A stretch of 64,000 nucleotides of DNA. Origin: Gonatopus flavifemur. Lineage: Eukaryota; Arthropoda; Insecta; Hymenoptera; Dryinidae. Of the stretch, positions 38,161 to 50,624 are shown one piece after another (position 1 is the stretch's first letter; every line of letters begins with the position of its first letter). Made by a program: the position numbers and the translations under genes. The notes beneath the pieces are model-generated. The model ran no database searches and was not told the DNA's origin. It worked only from the letters and a program-made list of their open reading frames with translations. The DNA lies in contig JAFFJZ010000003.1 of NCBI GenBank assembly GCA_018340375.1, forward strand, positions 12,462,001 through 12,526,000. The letters are read 5' to 3'.

Positions 38161-38927
38161 GGATGATTCTTGCTATGAATATTTCCATAGAATTCCTGCA
38201 AAAGTGATCTTAGAGGTGTTTCATCTTTGAACATCTTCTAAAATTAATTCGAATATTCTGTTGATACCTTCTCAATTTGAATCAGACAATAAAATTATAA
38301 TATATTCTTCATGAAATGCTGCGATATTCTTATTACAAAACTCTATAGAGTTTGATTATAGTTACAGCAGTTTCAGCGAGGTTGGCTGTCCCCTTTCCCT
38401 GTCCCAAAATTGAGGGAAGAAAAACTTATAGACAATGATCGTTGAAATACCTCCATGTATGATTGAAACTTGAAAAAACATCTATCCCCCTCATTTTTTG
38501 AAGGATGCACTTAGCATCATGCACCCCCCAGTGCGTACTTCTGGTTTCAAGCACACACATCGACTACTCAAGTACACTGGGATGGATTTATCTTTGCATA
38601 AAAACACATTCGTCCAACAAGAATCATCGACTGTGACGACTGTGACCTTTAGAACGATCCTATACCGAAACTAATGAAAAAACAAGTGATGCTCGTGTGT
38701 CATCCCTAGCGATTCCAAAGTGATCAATTTTTTTGGGTTGGTAAAAATTTGTCCAGAAAATGGTTACCCAGATGATTTTTACCATATATACCAAATTGGA
38801 CAATGACAGTTGTCCAATTTCAATAAGATTTGGCGAGATTCGAAGAATCTTTCCAACCAGGACTCACATCAACCAAATCAAACGGCTTAGAAAAATCAGT
38901 ATAAATAGTATTAACAAAATGCCCATC

Positions 38928-39108
38928 TCGCAACCTACCCAGATAACCGGTAACCTTGTCATAACCTTGTCAGATTTGTCATTTGATTGCTTTTGTCTTG
39001 TTACTATCAGGCTTGTCAGGGCAAAGTTGCAAACTAGGAACCTTCCATCAATCTTGCCACAAGCTTGCCTGACAACTTTGGAACCGGATTCAATTACTAT
39101 CTGGGCAG
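38928..39108. repeat. Possible MITE with CCCAGATA ends
   Basis: CTACCCAGATAACCGG at the left and, reversed from the right, CTGCCCAGATAGTAATTG. CTTGTCAG/CTGACAA words lie inside. No target duplication was seen. Confidence 0.4.
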
Positions 39109-39109
39109 A

Positions 39110-40120
39110 ATGATGCCGTTTGAACGGACACAAAAATCGATGCTAACAGATCCTTCAAAAATGAAACCATGAAACCGTTTTGCTCAGAAATAATGAATCA
39201 TCTAAGATAAGGGAACAACTTCCTATACATAACAAAATCAAATATCCTGGCAAATACACAAGACTTATTGAATAATCAAAATTATAATTATATCTTACCT
39301 TGTTTCTTCTGCAATTTAACCGAGCGATCGCACTACTACACTATTTCTTCCCACAACTGCTCATGTTCTTGGAATTTGAATCATTTATAGAAACCAAACG
39401 AAAATTTAAATTCACACGACAGCTTATAAATCATCATTATTCATCTTCTCAAATTAATTTCTTGCAATTGGAAATATTGTTCGAAGAAGCAAGATTTTGG
39501 ATCCTCAACAGCTAAGTATTACTGATTCATTTCACTAAACGATTCAAAGTTCAGTAGAATCCCTGCTCGAAAAGTTTTCATTTTCAAATTTATTTTTGGG
39601 GAAGGAAGTGATGGGTTGTAGGCGAATGCGACAAAGCAAGGCGAAAATACTCTCTTTTTAACCCCAAGAAACCAAAATGCTTACATTCGTCCCGCTACAG
39701 TGGAATCAACCTATTTCGAGTACCTGCTCTCTACCCGCTTGGATGTTTGTGAATGTTAAGTCTATAATTCAAAATCTCACTAAAAACCATTGGTCAAAAA
39801 TTGAATATATGCAAAAATAGGGGAAAATAGTGTGTTCACCTCGGGGGAAAAGAGCAATCTCGACTTCGCCTCCATGCTACATAGTCTGTTCTCATTAGAA
39901 CGTTTATCTTGGTCATCGGTTTATCATCGAATTTTGGTTATCAATCCCAAGCATGGAATACAAAACGAATTGAAGTGTGTATTAGTCTTCGAGGTGGCTG
40001 ATAACTGATAAACTCAGAAAGATTCAGAAAGAACATAGAGATTACATGAGGGAACTTTTACAAGAAAATCAATTGATTTTCTTCATTACAGAAAAACAAA
40101 TATGTCTGCTCAGGGAGCAG
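39110..40120. other. Intergenic, nothing recognised
   Basis: AT-rich sequence, no supported gene or repeat. Confidence 0.5.
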
Positions 40121-40123
40121 TAT

Positions 40124-40860
40124 ATACGAAGGAAAAAAATTAGCTGTGACAACGAAATCCGATTTTGGTGGTTACCTTCTGCTCGAGCAGTACATTTTTT
40201 CTCTATGACGACAATCTATTTGCTATCACAGCAATCTCGGTAGCTATGACAGCAACTTTTTAGCTGTAGCAGCGAAGATCGTTGACTTCTCCAACAAAAT
40301 TTGTTTTCTATTCTATATATGTGACCTGGCCTACGAAAAGGGGGCTTAAGTGTGAAAAAATTATTTTTGCTTTTGATTTGGATGGAGTGAAATATGCTCT
40401 TTCGAATGGCGTAAACCAGAAGTTTCTAACTGGTAGGGAAGTTTGCTAAAAATGTACAAAAAGAAGAGCAGAAATGATTGAAAATGAACAAAATTTGGAG
40501 ATTAAATTATAAAATAATAGACATAATTTCATATGTTAAAAAATTTTATTTCAAGGCAAATTCACAAATTTACAATTAAAACATTAGAAGCGAACAACCA
40601 AAGCAAAACTGATAAAATCACTTGTTTATCTTTAACAGCTGTTTTCTCGAAAACTTGTTTTCACACCTGAGCCCCCTTTTCGTAGACCAGGTCACATATA
40701 ATGCTGCACAGAACTTACTGGAGGAGCAAACATTTGTTGCTGCCACAGCTAAAAAATCGCTGTGATAACAAATACTTTGCTGTTATAGTAAAAAATTTAC
40801 TGCTCCAGAAAATTTAGAATTCGGTGTCACAGAAAATTCCCTTTCTTCTGCATGTGTGGG
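40124..40860. repeat. GCTG..CAGC palindrome-array element, copy B, split by a MITE
   Basis: The left half 40124-40320 and right half 40696-40860 align in order with copy A. The left half ends TTCTATATAT, the right half starts ATATAATGCTG, and GGAGCAAACATT follows as in copy A. The intervening 375 bp is a separate element. Confidence 0.75.
40321..40695. mobile_element. MITE with about 37-bp GTGACCTGG terminal inverted repeats
   Basis: The left end GTGACCTGGCCTACGAAAAG and the reversed right end GTGACCTGGTCTACGAAAAG continue alike through GGGGGCT to GTGTGAAAA, with three mismatches in all. The flanks ATAT and ATAT are compatible with a TA or ATAT target duplication. The uninterrupted copy at 18.9-19.3 kb (TTCTATATATAATCCC at 19236) shows the empty-site form. 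No transposase frame. Confidence 0.82.
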
Positions 40861-41149
40861 ATTTATTGCTACTTCTTCACTTTGACTCTGATCACAGTTC
40901 CAAAATGGGAAGCAATGGTGAACGATGATATCGCGATCTGATGATGACCTTTCCTACGTCAACTGAATCCTTTCCTGTCAAAGTCAACAGTTTATTGCAG
41001 TCCCTCCCAAGTTGAATAATACTCCTTACGATTATGAAACGCATGTGACCAAGTCTCTGTTCTTGCCATTATATAATCATTATTGTATACTTTTCTTGCT
41101 GACATAAACCAATTTGTTAAGAGAACTAACGTCTGCTGGAGCAAACCAT

Positions 41150-41215
41150 TTCTTCTCCGTGCGACTAGAAAAATTTTCAGAATTACATATATTTTTATTT
41201 ATATATAATTTGTCG
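41150..41215. repeat. Ends of decayed repeats
   Basis: GCAAACCATTTCTTCTCCGTG is a right end of the GCTG type, followed by AAAAATTTTCAGAATTACATA, like the left end of the 7.9-kb hairpin element. Confidence 0.35.
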
Positions 41216-41272
41216 TGCATCTAAAAAGAAATTAGAACACTCGGGGAGCAATAAAATAAAATTCCAACGACA

Positions 41273-41278
41273 TTTATT
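41273..41278 (-). terminator. Candidate polyadenylation signal AATAAA (distal)
   Basis: AATAAA on the minus strand about 1.6 kb after the otd stop, followed by a T-rich stretch. It is the last such word before repeat-derived sequence begins at about 41.2 kb. Confidence 0.28.
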
Positions 41279-42030
41279 ATTAATAATATGCGATATTTTA
41301 TTTTTGACGTAAGAAGATGATGTTCTCCTCACACAATAGAACAATTGTATTTATCTTACACTTTATTAATCTTAGATAATATATAATTATTTACACTGGC
41401 CTCGAGCCGTATTATTACAAAGTAGCGTCCTAAAACCTATGTGTGCACATATCTCTTAATCATTATTATTGAACGGGAAGAAGGGAAATAGATGGGTTCA
41501 TATCATCGTTTCTTTTTTATCATCATTTAACTCTACATCCATAATGAATTGATATTATCCACTAATTATGAGTTCATTATTTTTTCCAATACACGATAAT
41601 ATACAATAAAAGGTTGTATACACGAAATATACATTCACGATTAATTAATGCATCCCTTACATCAATTCTATTTAACCATACATCCTCTCAGATACGACAA
41701 ACGATAATACGTACAATCATTTTTCTGATTTTCATTCAAAATCCTCTTGTCATCGAGGTAGCGCAAACGCGTGAGAATGTAATGAAATGCCTAATGAATA
41801 GGAAAACGTGATGTTCCTCTTTTTCATTCTCTCTTCGACGAAAAAATAAGAATTGACAAAATCAAACATACATACACACACATGTATCCATAACAATAGG
41901 AGCGAAGCGAGTTGATAAAATTTAAAAAAAATAATAATATCGCTTTTCAAACTCGCTGTTTAAAACCCAAATACGAATTCAAATGTCTTGATGGAACCTT
42001 GACACGTAATTTTTCACTCTTTTGAATATG

Positions 42031-42068
42031 GATATATATACATATATCTATATATATATATATATATT
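42031..42068. repeat. TA-rich microsatellite in presumed 3' UTR
   Basis: GATATATATACATATATC followed by an uninterrupted TA run. Confidence 0.75.
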
Positions 42069-42329
42069 GATGTTTATGTATGTACATACATACACAATTA
42101 ATATTATCCGTTGATTTTCACGGCCGTGTTTGATATGGTTTAATTATCAATCAATATTAATATCGAGTCGATGACGGCAGTGTAAAATATGGCATTGTAA
42201 ACTAAACAGATGTTTGGATTTTTATTTATAAAGGGAATAAGCCTTAAAATATACATATAATTATTAAATTTTCACTTTAACTCACTGTGACTCTCATTCG
42301 CATTTTCTCGAGAAATATATATATATACA
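42035..42329 (-). promoter_or_regulatory. UGUAUAUA (Pumilio-type) motifs in presumed 3' UTR
   Basis: TGTATATA is present on the minus strand at 42042-42035 and 42329-42322, and a third match of the UGUANAUA form, TGTAAATA, at 41395-41388. Pumilio-family proteins bind this motif in 3' UTRs. The first two sit in TA-rich simple sequence, where the word is easily met by chance. Confidence 0.25.
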
Positions 42330-42420
42330 CACACTTTGTCGTCGAACAACTTCGTTTTCATTATTCTTCCAACGATCGTATGAACGAATAAGAAAAAAAC
42401 AGAAAAGAATTACCGATTCC

Positions 42421-42426
42421 TTTATT
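42421..42426 (-). terminator. Candidate polyadenylation signal AATAAA (proximal)
   Basis: AATAAA on the minus strand about 455 nt after the otd stop, followed within 40 nt by a T-rich run (TCTGTTTTTTCTTATTC). Several other AATAAA words occur further on, so this is one of several possible ends. Confidence 0.3.
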
Positions 42427-42881
42427 GCACTAATTTTCATTCTTTATTTCTTCGATCTGAAATATATGTAGAAAGATTGAAATGATTTGCAAAATGCTGC
42501 AATCCTTGGAATGAGAAGAAGAAAAAAAAACAGACTAGTCAATAATTATTTTAGGGTGACTCGATTCCGATCGAGTGTGGGAGATCGATAGGATATGCGA
42601 ATCATTTGTAGATTGCAACGGCCTGCAAATCATTTCAAAAGAGGAAAAACTGTTGTTCTGGATCTAGTCACCGAGAGATCTCAATTGTCATCCGAATCGA
42701 GATTTCCATTGATCTCGTGGCAAGGTGCCGCGGTGGCGTTGAGTCGCCAATGATAGGAAGCGGTGGTCGCGTTAGCGGTTGATGCGATATGATGATTGTG
42801 ATGACTAAGTTGCAAATGATCTGGTCCGACTTTCTGTTGGTGAGAATGATCACCACCCGACGGATAGAATCTGGTCGAGCG

Positions 42882-43649
42882 CTATACCATGGTCTGATAT
42901 TTTTGGTCGGGTAATATATAAGCGTCCGACTCGGCGGACGAGACGGTCATATCGGTAGTGCCGCTACCTCCGCTACCCGTGTGATTCAAATGATGACCGG
43001 TTAAATGAGACATAGAAGATGTGAGAGTCATGTTGTGATATTGCGGATGATGGTGATAATTGGTGTGCTGGGGGCTGTGATGCATATGGCTAATTTGCGT
43101 TTGATGATAATAGTCTCCGCTCGCATATGGATTCTGATAAGCATTGTAGGATTGTCCGTTGACGGCGTAACATTGGCTTGGATTGACGCTGCCAGCTGGA
43201 GATGCCGAACTCCACGTGAAACCATACTCTCCGTGATGGATTTGATTCATCGAAGGAGGTGGAGGATAAGAGGAAGGTGGGAGTTGGCTCGAACCTGGCG
43301 TCAGAGGCGGCGAAGGGGTCGTTAAAGCGCTGTTAGCTCCGCTACCACCGGTCGGGGTCACTCCCAATCGCGGATAACTCGACGTCGTTGATAATAGCGG
43401 GGAATTCGAGCTGGGAGCTTCTTTTCCTCGAGGTGGCGATACGGGAGAACCACGTCTACTGGATGCCGTCGTTGTGGTCGTCGTTGAACTCGCTGTCGGC
43501 ATTTTGTTCACGTTGTTACCGTTGTTCCCCACACTGGCATTTTGCGATGAAGTGGAACGCGGAGAACTTTTCGGGGGTGAGGTTTGTTGTTGTTGCTGCT
43601 GCTGTTGTAGTTGCTGTCGACACTTTGCGCGACGATTCTTGAACCAGAC
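42882..43649 (-). CDS. otd1: Orthodenticle-like protein, coding exon 3 (recognition helix end and C-terminal domain)
   Basis: This exon encodes residues 128-382 and ends at TAG (42884-42882). It opens with VWFKNRRAKCRQQL, homeodomain positions 47-60, with Trp48, Phe49, Lys50, Asn51 and Arg53. Lys50 gives bicoid/Otx-type specificity for TAATCC-like sites. An 8-residue Gln run (about 142-149) follows, then a Ser/Thr/Pro-rich linker with NNGNN and a six-Thr run. At residues 270-310, WSSASPAG, CYAVNGQSYNAYQNPYAS and DYY match the conserved tail region of Otx proteins. A His-rich stretch follows (MHHSPQH, YHHHPQYH), then SMSHLTGHHLNH and the C-terminus SDAYILPDQKYQTMV. The upstream acceptor is TTTCTCGTTGCAG. 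The CAG/CAA-coded Gln run and the Thr run may vary in length between individuals. Open frames on the other strand here are composition shadows. Confidence 0.97.
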   Translation of the reverse strand, partial: VWFKNRRAKCRQQLQQQQQQQQTSPPKSSPRSTSSQNASVGNNGNNVNKMPTASSTTTTTTASSRRGSPVSPPRGKEAPSSNSPLLSTTSSYPRLGVTPTGGSGANSALTTPSPPLTPGSSQLPPSSYPPPPSMNQIHHGEYGFTWSSASPAGSVNPSQCYAVNGQSYNAYQNPYASGDYYHQTQISHMHHSPQHTNYHHHPQYHNMTLTSSMSHLTGHHLNHTGSGGSGTTDMTVSSAESDAYILPDQKYQTMV

Positions 43650-45975
43650 CTGCAACGAGAAAGAAAAGAAGAATAGGTGAGTTTCGAGATTTTTTTATCA
43701 TTCGCGTATATTTATGTACAATGGAAAGGGAAATCCCTTGAAATCCTGTCTCATCGTTTCAAACGGGAAACGACGCCGAGTTAATCGGTAGAGTGGGAAG
43801 GTAATCGCGGTCGAAAGGGCGTAACATTTCATTAATTCGTAACAATAACACAATACCGAAGCGAAAGAAGGATGCCAACAACAACGGAGGCCTACTTTAT
43901 GGACACTGGGTTATTCGATGGTACATGTTTCATCACGAATCAAACTGAAGGAATTAACATGAAAATTCAATTATCATCTAAAATTCTTCAACTTTCAATC
44001 TTATCGTTGAAACTAACGTAAAACTAATGAAAAATTACAAATTATTGTGATCATCCATATGAAAAACAACAAAATTATAATATAAATTAGTCTATCATGA
44101 TATGTCTTAATTTAAAAAGACATTTAATTGAATGATAATTCATACAATCAGAAATGGAGAATAATAGGGACTCCATCGTCATCATCGTTGTCGTGATCGT
44201 CGTCGACAATATGGCGAACGTATCATGAGACGTTTATTCAGTGTTTGTCGAATAGTCACGAGAAAGAGAGATCGGGAGGTGTGAATTGCATCACACCATC
44301 TGGTTCACAGACCTAAAACACCCGCTTGAACTATCCACTGCCCTGTATGTGTGTATACGAGGGAGGGAAATAACAAGGAGATGCGAAGGGAGACGCAGCT
44401 GCGTTGACACTCTGTTATGACAAATATATTTTCTTATTTGTATTATTAATGCGACCTACGGGGATAGAAGCTGCCCGACAAATAACACGAGCTCCGATAC
44501 AGCGTCAATGCGCAGCCAGGGAACCAAGTCGAATGAGATACATCGATCAATCAAACCGCTATCTTATGTTTCATTTCACCGTTGAGGTAAACTAAAATTA
44601 ATCTACCCGGAAAAAAATCTATGTTCGAGATTACCAGGAAGAATAATCACTCGACGACAGGTATGTCACATTCAACGTCGGAAAGAGTTCTTTCCTAGAA
44701 ACTCTAACGAGAGAACTCCGTGTATTGATTTGTAAGAACGATCATTGTCGAAAGAAGCATCCATAATACATAATTAATCAAGATATCATCGAATGAATTT
44801 TCCTTTTTTCTTTTTCCTTCATCCCCTCGACCCTAGAGCGTTGGTCCATTCAAATCCCTAAACGATCAAACGATACGTTCTTTTCTTTTCAACTTATGCC
44901 TCGGTGCACGGGTATATACCTCGCGCGTATATCCTTCTTCGACGTTAAGCCCGAGGGGAGGACGGTATAGCTGCAGTAACAAAAAAAAAAAAAAGAAATC
45001 TCTTTCTCCGGTGGTGCACGCCACAAGTTTGCCCGCGTGGAGACCCCTCCCCCTCACTCACGCCCCCCGACTGACTCTCCCCTTTTGCTTTTCGGTACCC
45101 CCTACTGCTCCCCGTAATCCTGATACACGCATTGCGGCCAAGTAAGCAGACGACACAGGGGTGTGCGATCCTATGAATCTATGCTCCTTTTGAATGAAAG
45201 TGCCTTTCAAAGCAGAACCCGCCTGTGTTGGTATTGTTGTTATTATTTTTATTATCAACGATGTGACGTGACGTGATGGGATGTGAGAGACAGACCGCTG
45301 TGTAACAGTTGCGTTATGTGTGGTGTATACGTAGGGTAACGCAACCTTACGTACTACTTTTGTCCTTTTTTTCTCTCTTTTTTTTATTCCAAGAGGATAA
45401 GGACGGAGAATGAAATCACGTGATTCTCCTTTCATTCGAAATACATTATTATTAATCGGTCAGATTTGATTTTTCAGTGTCGATCACGTGAATATAATCC
45501 AAAGTATACTATGATCATTCCTGTAATAATAATTCTATAATTGTTGAAATAATTCACTTGGGTTTCCAATGAATTATTCTCTCCATCGTATCATACTTTT
45601 ACATGAATTATAAAAAAACAATCCCCCCCTCCCCCCATCCCCCATTAGAATCACGAATGGAGCAACTTTAGAATTTTTCCACCATCCGCTATCCGAACGC
45701 TTCGAAGTTTCACGCGAAGCAGCGAGAGACATAAAATGCAATTTTATTGGAGAGCGTTGTTGCCTTATCATCGAATCCTTCCTCGTTATCCCCGGTAACA
45801 TTTCACCGGACAATTTTATCGTCACATAAAGAATGTAAGCGTTGGCCACGAACGAACACGATATTCCAACGAACAAACCAACGTTATTGCACCTTCCTTA
45901 TCCACGCGCTGTTGTTTTTTCTTTTTATCTCCATTTCATTTTTCATCTCTCCTCTCTCCCGTTGTTTCTTTTTTT

Positions 45976-45991
45976 TGTGTGTGTGTGTGTA
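45976..45991. repeat. GT dinucleotide microsatellite
   Basis: Eight GT units after a T run, in otd intron 2. Confidence 0.7.
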
Positions 45992-46205
45992 GTTAGCTTG
46001 TATGTAAGTGCAATAACTTCGACTAGTTCATGGACATTAAATGGCGAGCAAACAACAACGTGGCGTACCTACGCAGCTGCGATGATGTTCCGTGTCTACC
46101 GCCGTACATTTACAGACGGACGAACAACAACGCGTTAGATAGAGCAAGGGGCTATAATCCAGGAACAAATCAACTATATTGTGCTACACTCGGTAGTATC
46201 TCCCC

Positions 46206-46226
46206 CCTCTCTCTCTCTCTCTCTCT
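46206..46226. repeat. CT dinucleotide microsatellite
   Basis: About ten CT units in otd intron 2. Confidence 0.8.
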
Positions 46227-47149
46227 GTACTTTTACCTACACTCACACATGCTTTCTTCTCCTCCTCTGTATCCTAACCCAATCTCGTTCTGAAAGTTTT
46301 TAAAAGTTTCCTTGTATGCGTTATTGGCCACGTATATGTAGTTGAATTTTATATCCTCGTCTCTCTTCATGGTTTCACGTAATATATGTGGGTATATATA
46401 TATATGATTTCTCGCAAAGCGTCCATGTTATCCTAAGCACCCGTTACACCCTTTTCTGTACTAACTGTGTTGTGTATTTCTCTCCAGCTCTTTCTTTCTT
46501 CTTTCTCTATTGATGGCGGCTTAACTTCGCGCGGAAACTCCGTTCGTATAGAATTTCTAGCTTTTTGTCCCACATCTCACAATTGTCACGATAGGGGGAA
46601 TATTTTTGGAGGAAACGATATTGGAACGATAGGGCGGTACGAGGATTCTTCCCGCAACTCTTTGGATTTTCCTTTTCGTATTTGGAGAGAGAGAGAGAGG
46701 AGAGTCAAGTGAATTCGACATAAATTCTATAACATCGGGGAAAATGGATTGAAAAATGTGATGTCGAACGTACATCGTGAGAATCACCTTCCAAGTGAGA
46801 ATCTCGAAGAGTCAAAACATACTGGTAAGGATTCTGATAAGTTCGTCGAATGAAAATTGTATTTGGCGTTTGAGTAGAAAAGTTCCTCGTGGATACAGAC
46901 ATTGTTTTCGATTCGAAAAAATGAAATTCCATCAGTAGCCGAGTAGGGTAATCAAACGTACAAGAATATTCAGAATTTCAATAAAACATACCGCATTGCG
47001 TATTTACATATCGAGTGATTCATTTTGCCTCTTTTCATAAATTCTATATACGGTAATCCCTTCGTATTCACAATGATGTAATTTTATACCAGTACCATCG
47101 AACCATGAATTGCAGACATTCTTTAAAAATCTGCTTTACTGAATTGATA

Positions 47150-47373
47150 AAATGTTCGCTGTTCCCGCTTTGGCAGAATATTTGCTAATTTAGCAACTTT
47201 CCTAGCAGTCTTTATATCTACAATGCCGAATTGCTGGACCAGCAAGCGCTTGCTGAAATAGCAAGATTCTTGCTAAAATGGCAATCTTTTTGCTAATTCA
47301 GCAAAAGAATTTGTCATATCAGGCAAGTAAATTTCTGACACTCGCTGTCTCAGCAAATTTTTTCCTCTCAGTG
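47150..47373. repeat. GCTAATTCAGC palindrome-array element, second subfamily, in intron 2
   Basis: TTGCTAATTTAGCAAC, TTGCTGGACCAGCAAG, CTTGCTGAAATAGCAAG and TTGCTAATTCAGCAAAAG. The right end is TTTTTTCCTCTCAGTG. The order matches 33499-33768. Confidence 0.7.
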
Positions 47374-47876
47374 TTGATATTGGAATTGGGAATAAACCAG
47401 TAACTTTTGACATGATACATCGCTTTCACATTGGATTTTGACACAGAATACATTATATACCTTCTCTTTGGATTTCTCGGAAATTTCCACCCTGAATTCA
47501 TATAATTTTCACTTTCAACCTGATTTATTTTCACGAAATTACACAAGATGAAAATTGGAAAGCCAAATTCGCACTCGTGTGGAGGTAGTGGTTGCGTGAA
47601 TGAGGTGTGGATGCTGAGGATTAATTCTTGGCAGCAGTTAGAGCCAAACTAGGTGTACTTATTTTATTCAAGATCCTGCAAGTATTCCTTTTTTTCCGTA
47701 TATCGAGAGAGTACCATGGTACTTTGACTACTTCCAGTTAGTGCAGGGTTTGGACTCGTTTAGGTTCAAGTATCAAAGGTAAATGTTGGCAGTTTCGATT
47801 GACCGCATATGGATTTTGCATAGAGATGTCTACATTAAAGATCTTGAGAGAACTTGCAGAGCATGATGATTTCCTA

Positions 47877-47967
47877 CACGGAGGAAAATAATACAATAAA
47901 AATTACAACATTCTCTAGTGAATTAATACTATTAGGTCTCAACAATATCATTTTTCTCCGTGTATAA
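47877..47967. mobile_element. Minimal (about 90 bp) CACGGAG-ended MITE
   Basis: The left end is CTACACGGAGGAAAATAATA and the right end reversed is TATACACGGAGAAAAATGAT. Between them is about 50 bp of AT-rich DNA. Confidence 0.7.
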
Positions 47968-48060
47968 GAAGGGAATAATTGAGCTGCAGCAGCGAAGTGG
48001 CTAGCACAAACACGGCTTTAGCCATTCAGCTGCCACAACCAAATTATTTTCTTCGAGTAC
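47968..48060. repeat. GCAGCTG/GCTAGC palindromic repeat
   Basis: GAGCTGCAGCAGCG, GGCTAGCACAAACACGG and CATTCAGCTGCCACAAC, ending TTATTTTCTTCGAGTAC. Matches 32611-32690 in reverse complement. Confidence 0.45.
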
Positions 48061-48471
48061 ATGGATTGGAGTTTTCGTAACAAAGAGACACATTGGGGAT
48101 TCAACTAGGCCCCCTCGTGGGTTGTATACAGGTATGCTTAGATTGAGTTCTTTAGAAAAACTGCGGCAAGCCTGCCAAACTCCTATGTGGGCTGTAGTGG
48201 GGCGCACCAAGATTTGCATAACAAGGAGAAATATTGATATTGCAGCTTGGCCCGGTATAGGTCGTATATGCACTGAGAGAAAACCCTGTAGCTGAAAATG
48301 AGCCCAAGTGCAGTGTTTGGTCACAGCATCTATTTTTTCACCATCACAGCGATGTTCATAGCTACTTCAATGGAAAATATGGCTCTTGTAACAACAAAAA
48401 TGTATTTGGGATCGATTTCAGCCACAGTTTTTTCTCAGTTAGAAGAATCAGGGCGGATATTAGCAACGCGA

Positions 48472-48867
48472 TTAGGTAGTTTTAAGATTAGTTGCTTCAG
48501 CAAAGATTCGTTGTCGCGGCTTGCAGAATTAAATATATTTTGAGCTTCCGGAGTGGAGCCGCGTTTTGTATCCGTTGGTTGCCAACCGATACACAGGAAA
48601 AAATAATTAGTTCCAGCAACTAGATACAGTTGTTGATATTTGAATACCTACAACGGGCGTTGGCTTAAGTTAATCAAAATTTAATTTCTCTGACTTTAGT
48701 TGCTGTCACTAATTTGAAGTTGCTTTTACTACAGCTTTTATTATCGGCTCCTATTCTTTTATTACTCGAAACTAATTTTGACAACTAACTTCAGTTCATT
48801 CGGTCAAATAAATTATTTTTCTCGCCTCCACTCCGGAAGCTCAAAATTTATTTAGGCAGTCTCAAGT
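48472..48867. mobile_element. CTCCGGAGTGGAG inverted-repeat element, copy 1, with nested MITE
   Basis: TATTTTGAGCTTCCGGAGTG (from about 48535) pairs with CACTCCGGAAGCTCAAAATT (48830-48849). The outer flanks TTAGGTAGTTTTAAG (48472-48486) and TTAGGCAGTCTCAAG (48853-48867) agree at 12 of 15 positions, like an old long target duplication. A second element sits inside. Confidence 0.6.
48598..48825. repeat. MITE nested in the 48.5-kb element
   Basis: GGAAAAAATAATTAGTTCC at the left and AAATAAATTATTTTTCTCG at the right. The interior has GTTGCTGTCAC, GAAGTTGC and CAGCAAC words. Confidence 0.5.
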
Positions 48868-50396
48868 TTGAATACTTAATACTAAACAGGGCTTACATTT
48901 AATATAGCATGCCCGGAAAATCCCATATATCACTTCAAGGTTGATTGTCTTTGAATTTATTTTTTGTCCCATTGGTTATCCTATTCAACAGAAATGTGGA
49001 AAATTATCCATTTCCTTTCATCGATTTTTCTGCAGAAAAAAATAATCCTCCATGGAATTTATACTTGTTTTATGTGTTCTATGTTGATTTATCCATATAA
49101 TCAAACTATTTTCTCCAACAGAACAGTACTACCGTGAGATTAGCTGATTTTTAGGGTAAATTTTGCGTGAAGGATGAAATATAATTGAGATATTTCACTG
49201 AGGAGTCAATTTTACATCCCTGGGATTTTTGGAGTATATAAAATACTAATAAAATTTCTCCCTATTCAAAATACCTCCATTCACATAGTTTTATTCGTAC
49301 GTATACTCCTTTCAACGCTCTCCCGAGTTGAAATGAAAGAGCCCTATCGAGTTCGATTGAGGAAGATTCTCACTGGAATATTTAACTCCAATCATTGATA
49401 ATGGTCGTTTATCAACATTGCAGAAAAACTGCGATGCGATAAAGCGAAAATCATATATTTCCCATCAAATTCTGCAACATTTACTTCGACCTCGTGAAAC
49501 GGGTTGGAACAGAAGTTCTTTGCATCATATTTTATTCGTCGATAACATCTCATGGAAAAAACATAACTCAATTCGACTGGAAGAGAAAATATATCCAAAA
49601 TCATATTTTATCGAAGTTGTTTATTGGGGTAACAATAAACTCGATCAAATTGTGTTGCTCCGTGAGATTGATGCGTTAAATTCACGTCACGATCTTCAGT
49701 GGCAACGAGTCGAAGAAGAGTAAAGAGCTCAAGAAAGGGAGAGAAGAAGGGAGAAAAGCGCCCCGTCGTGGATAGAGATGTTACGCGAACCGCAATAAAA
49801 GCGTCAACGAGCTAGTCGGCACATCTATCAATGTATATATAGAGAGATAGAGAAAGAGCGGGCTCTTGGACAATGGGCGAAATGGGAAGAACGAATAGGG
49901 TTACGCGACATCGCGCTCTCTGTGTAAATACCTTAAATCTCCAGCGCGTTTGCCGAAGCACGAAGAGCCCTGATTCTCATTCCAACCACTCTTGGCTTCT
50001 GTTGACGCCCTTATCTACTGCCCTTTCCTTCTCTCTCCTCCTCTCACTTGAATTTACTTGTTTTGTTTGTTATTCATCGATGACGTAGACTCGTTACTTT
50101 TGATGGAGCTTATATATGCATGTCAAAAAATTAACAGCGAATAATAATTTGAGGAAAGACAGGGAGGGGACCGCTAGAGGGGAACATTTTTCCACTCTAG
50201 TGTGATCATGAAAAGAATTGAAACCATAAATTTTACAGAGATTAATGCAAAATAGACGCAAATTCCTAGTCTTAATTCAATATGGAAAGCACCGTTGATC
50301 TCTACATATGTTCATTCGGATGTATTCAATTGCTAAATTCAAGTTTCACGTTGAATAGTACACGAACATATGTTTAGAACGAAGAAATAAAGATCA

Positions 50397-50624
<228 letters not shown>

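Larger units (their letters stand above)
41200..42881 (-). other. Presumed otd 3' UTR and polyadenylation region
   Basis: This stretch is very AT-rich, free of long ORFs and lies directly 3' of the otd stop codon. The minus strand carries AATAAA at 42426-42421 and 41278-41273 and further copies near 41296 and 42215, so the true end cannot be chosen. A TA-rich microsatellite lies at 42031-42068. Three UGUANAUA motifs are noted separately. A fragment of repeated DNA ends near 41215, so the UTR probably does not extend beyond about 41.2 kb. Confidence 0.5.

Noticed and set aside
43005..43680. Plus-strand frames over otd exon 3, including one with a Cys run
   Set aside because: The Cys run is the complement of the Gln run; the minus frame is the real one.
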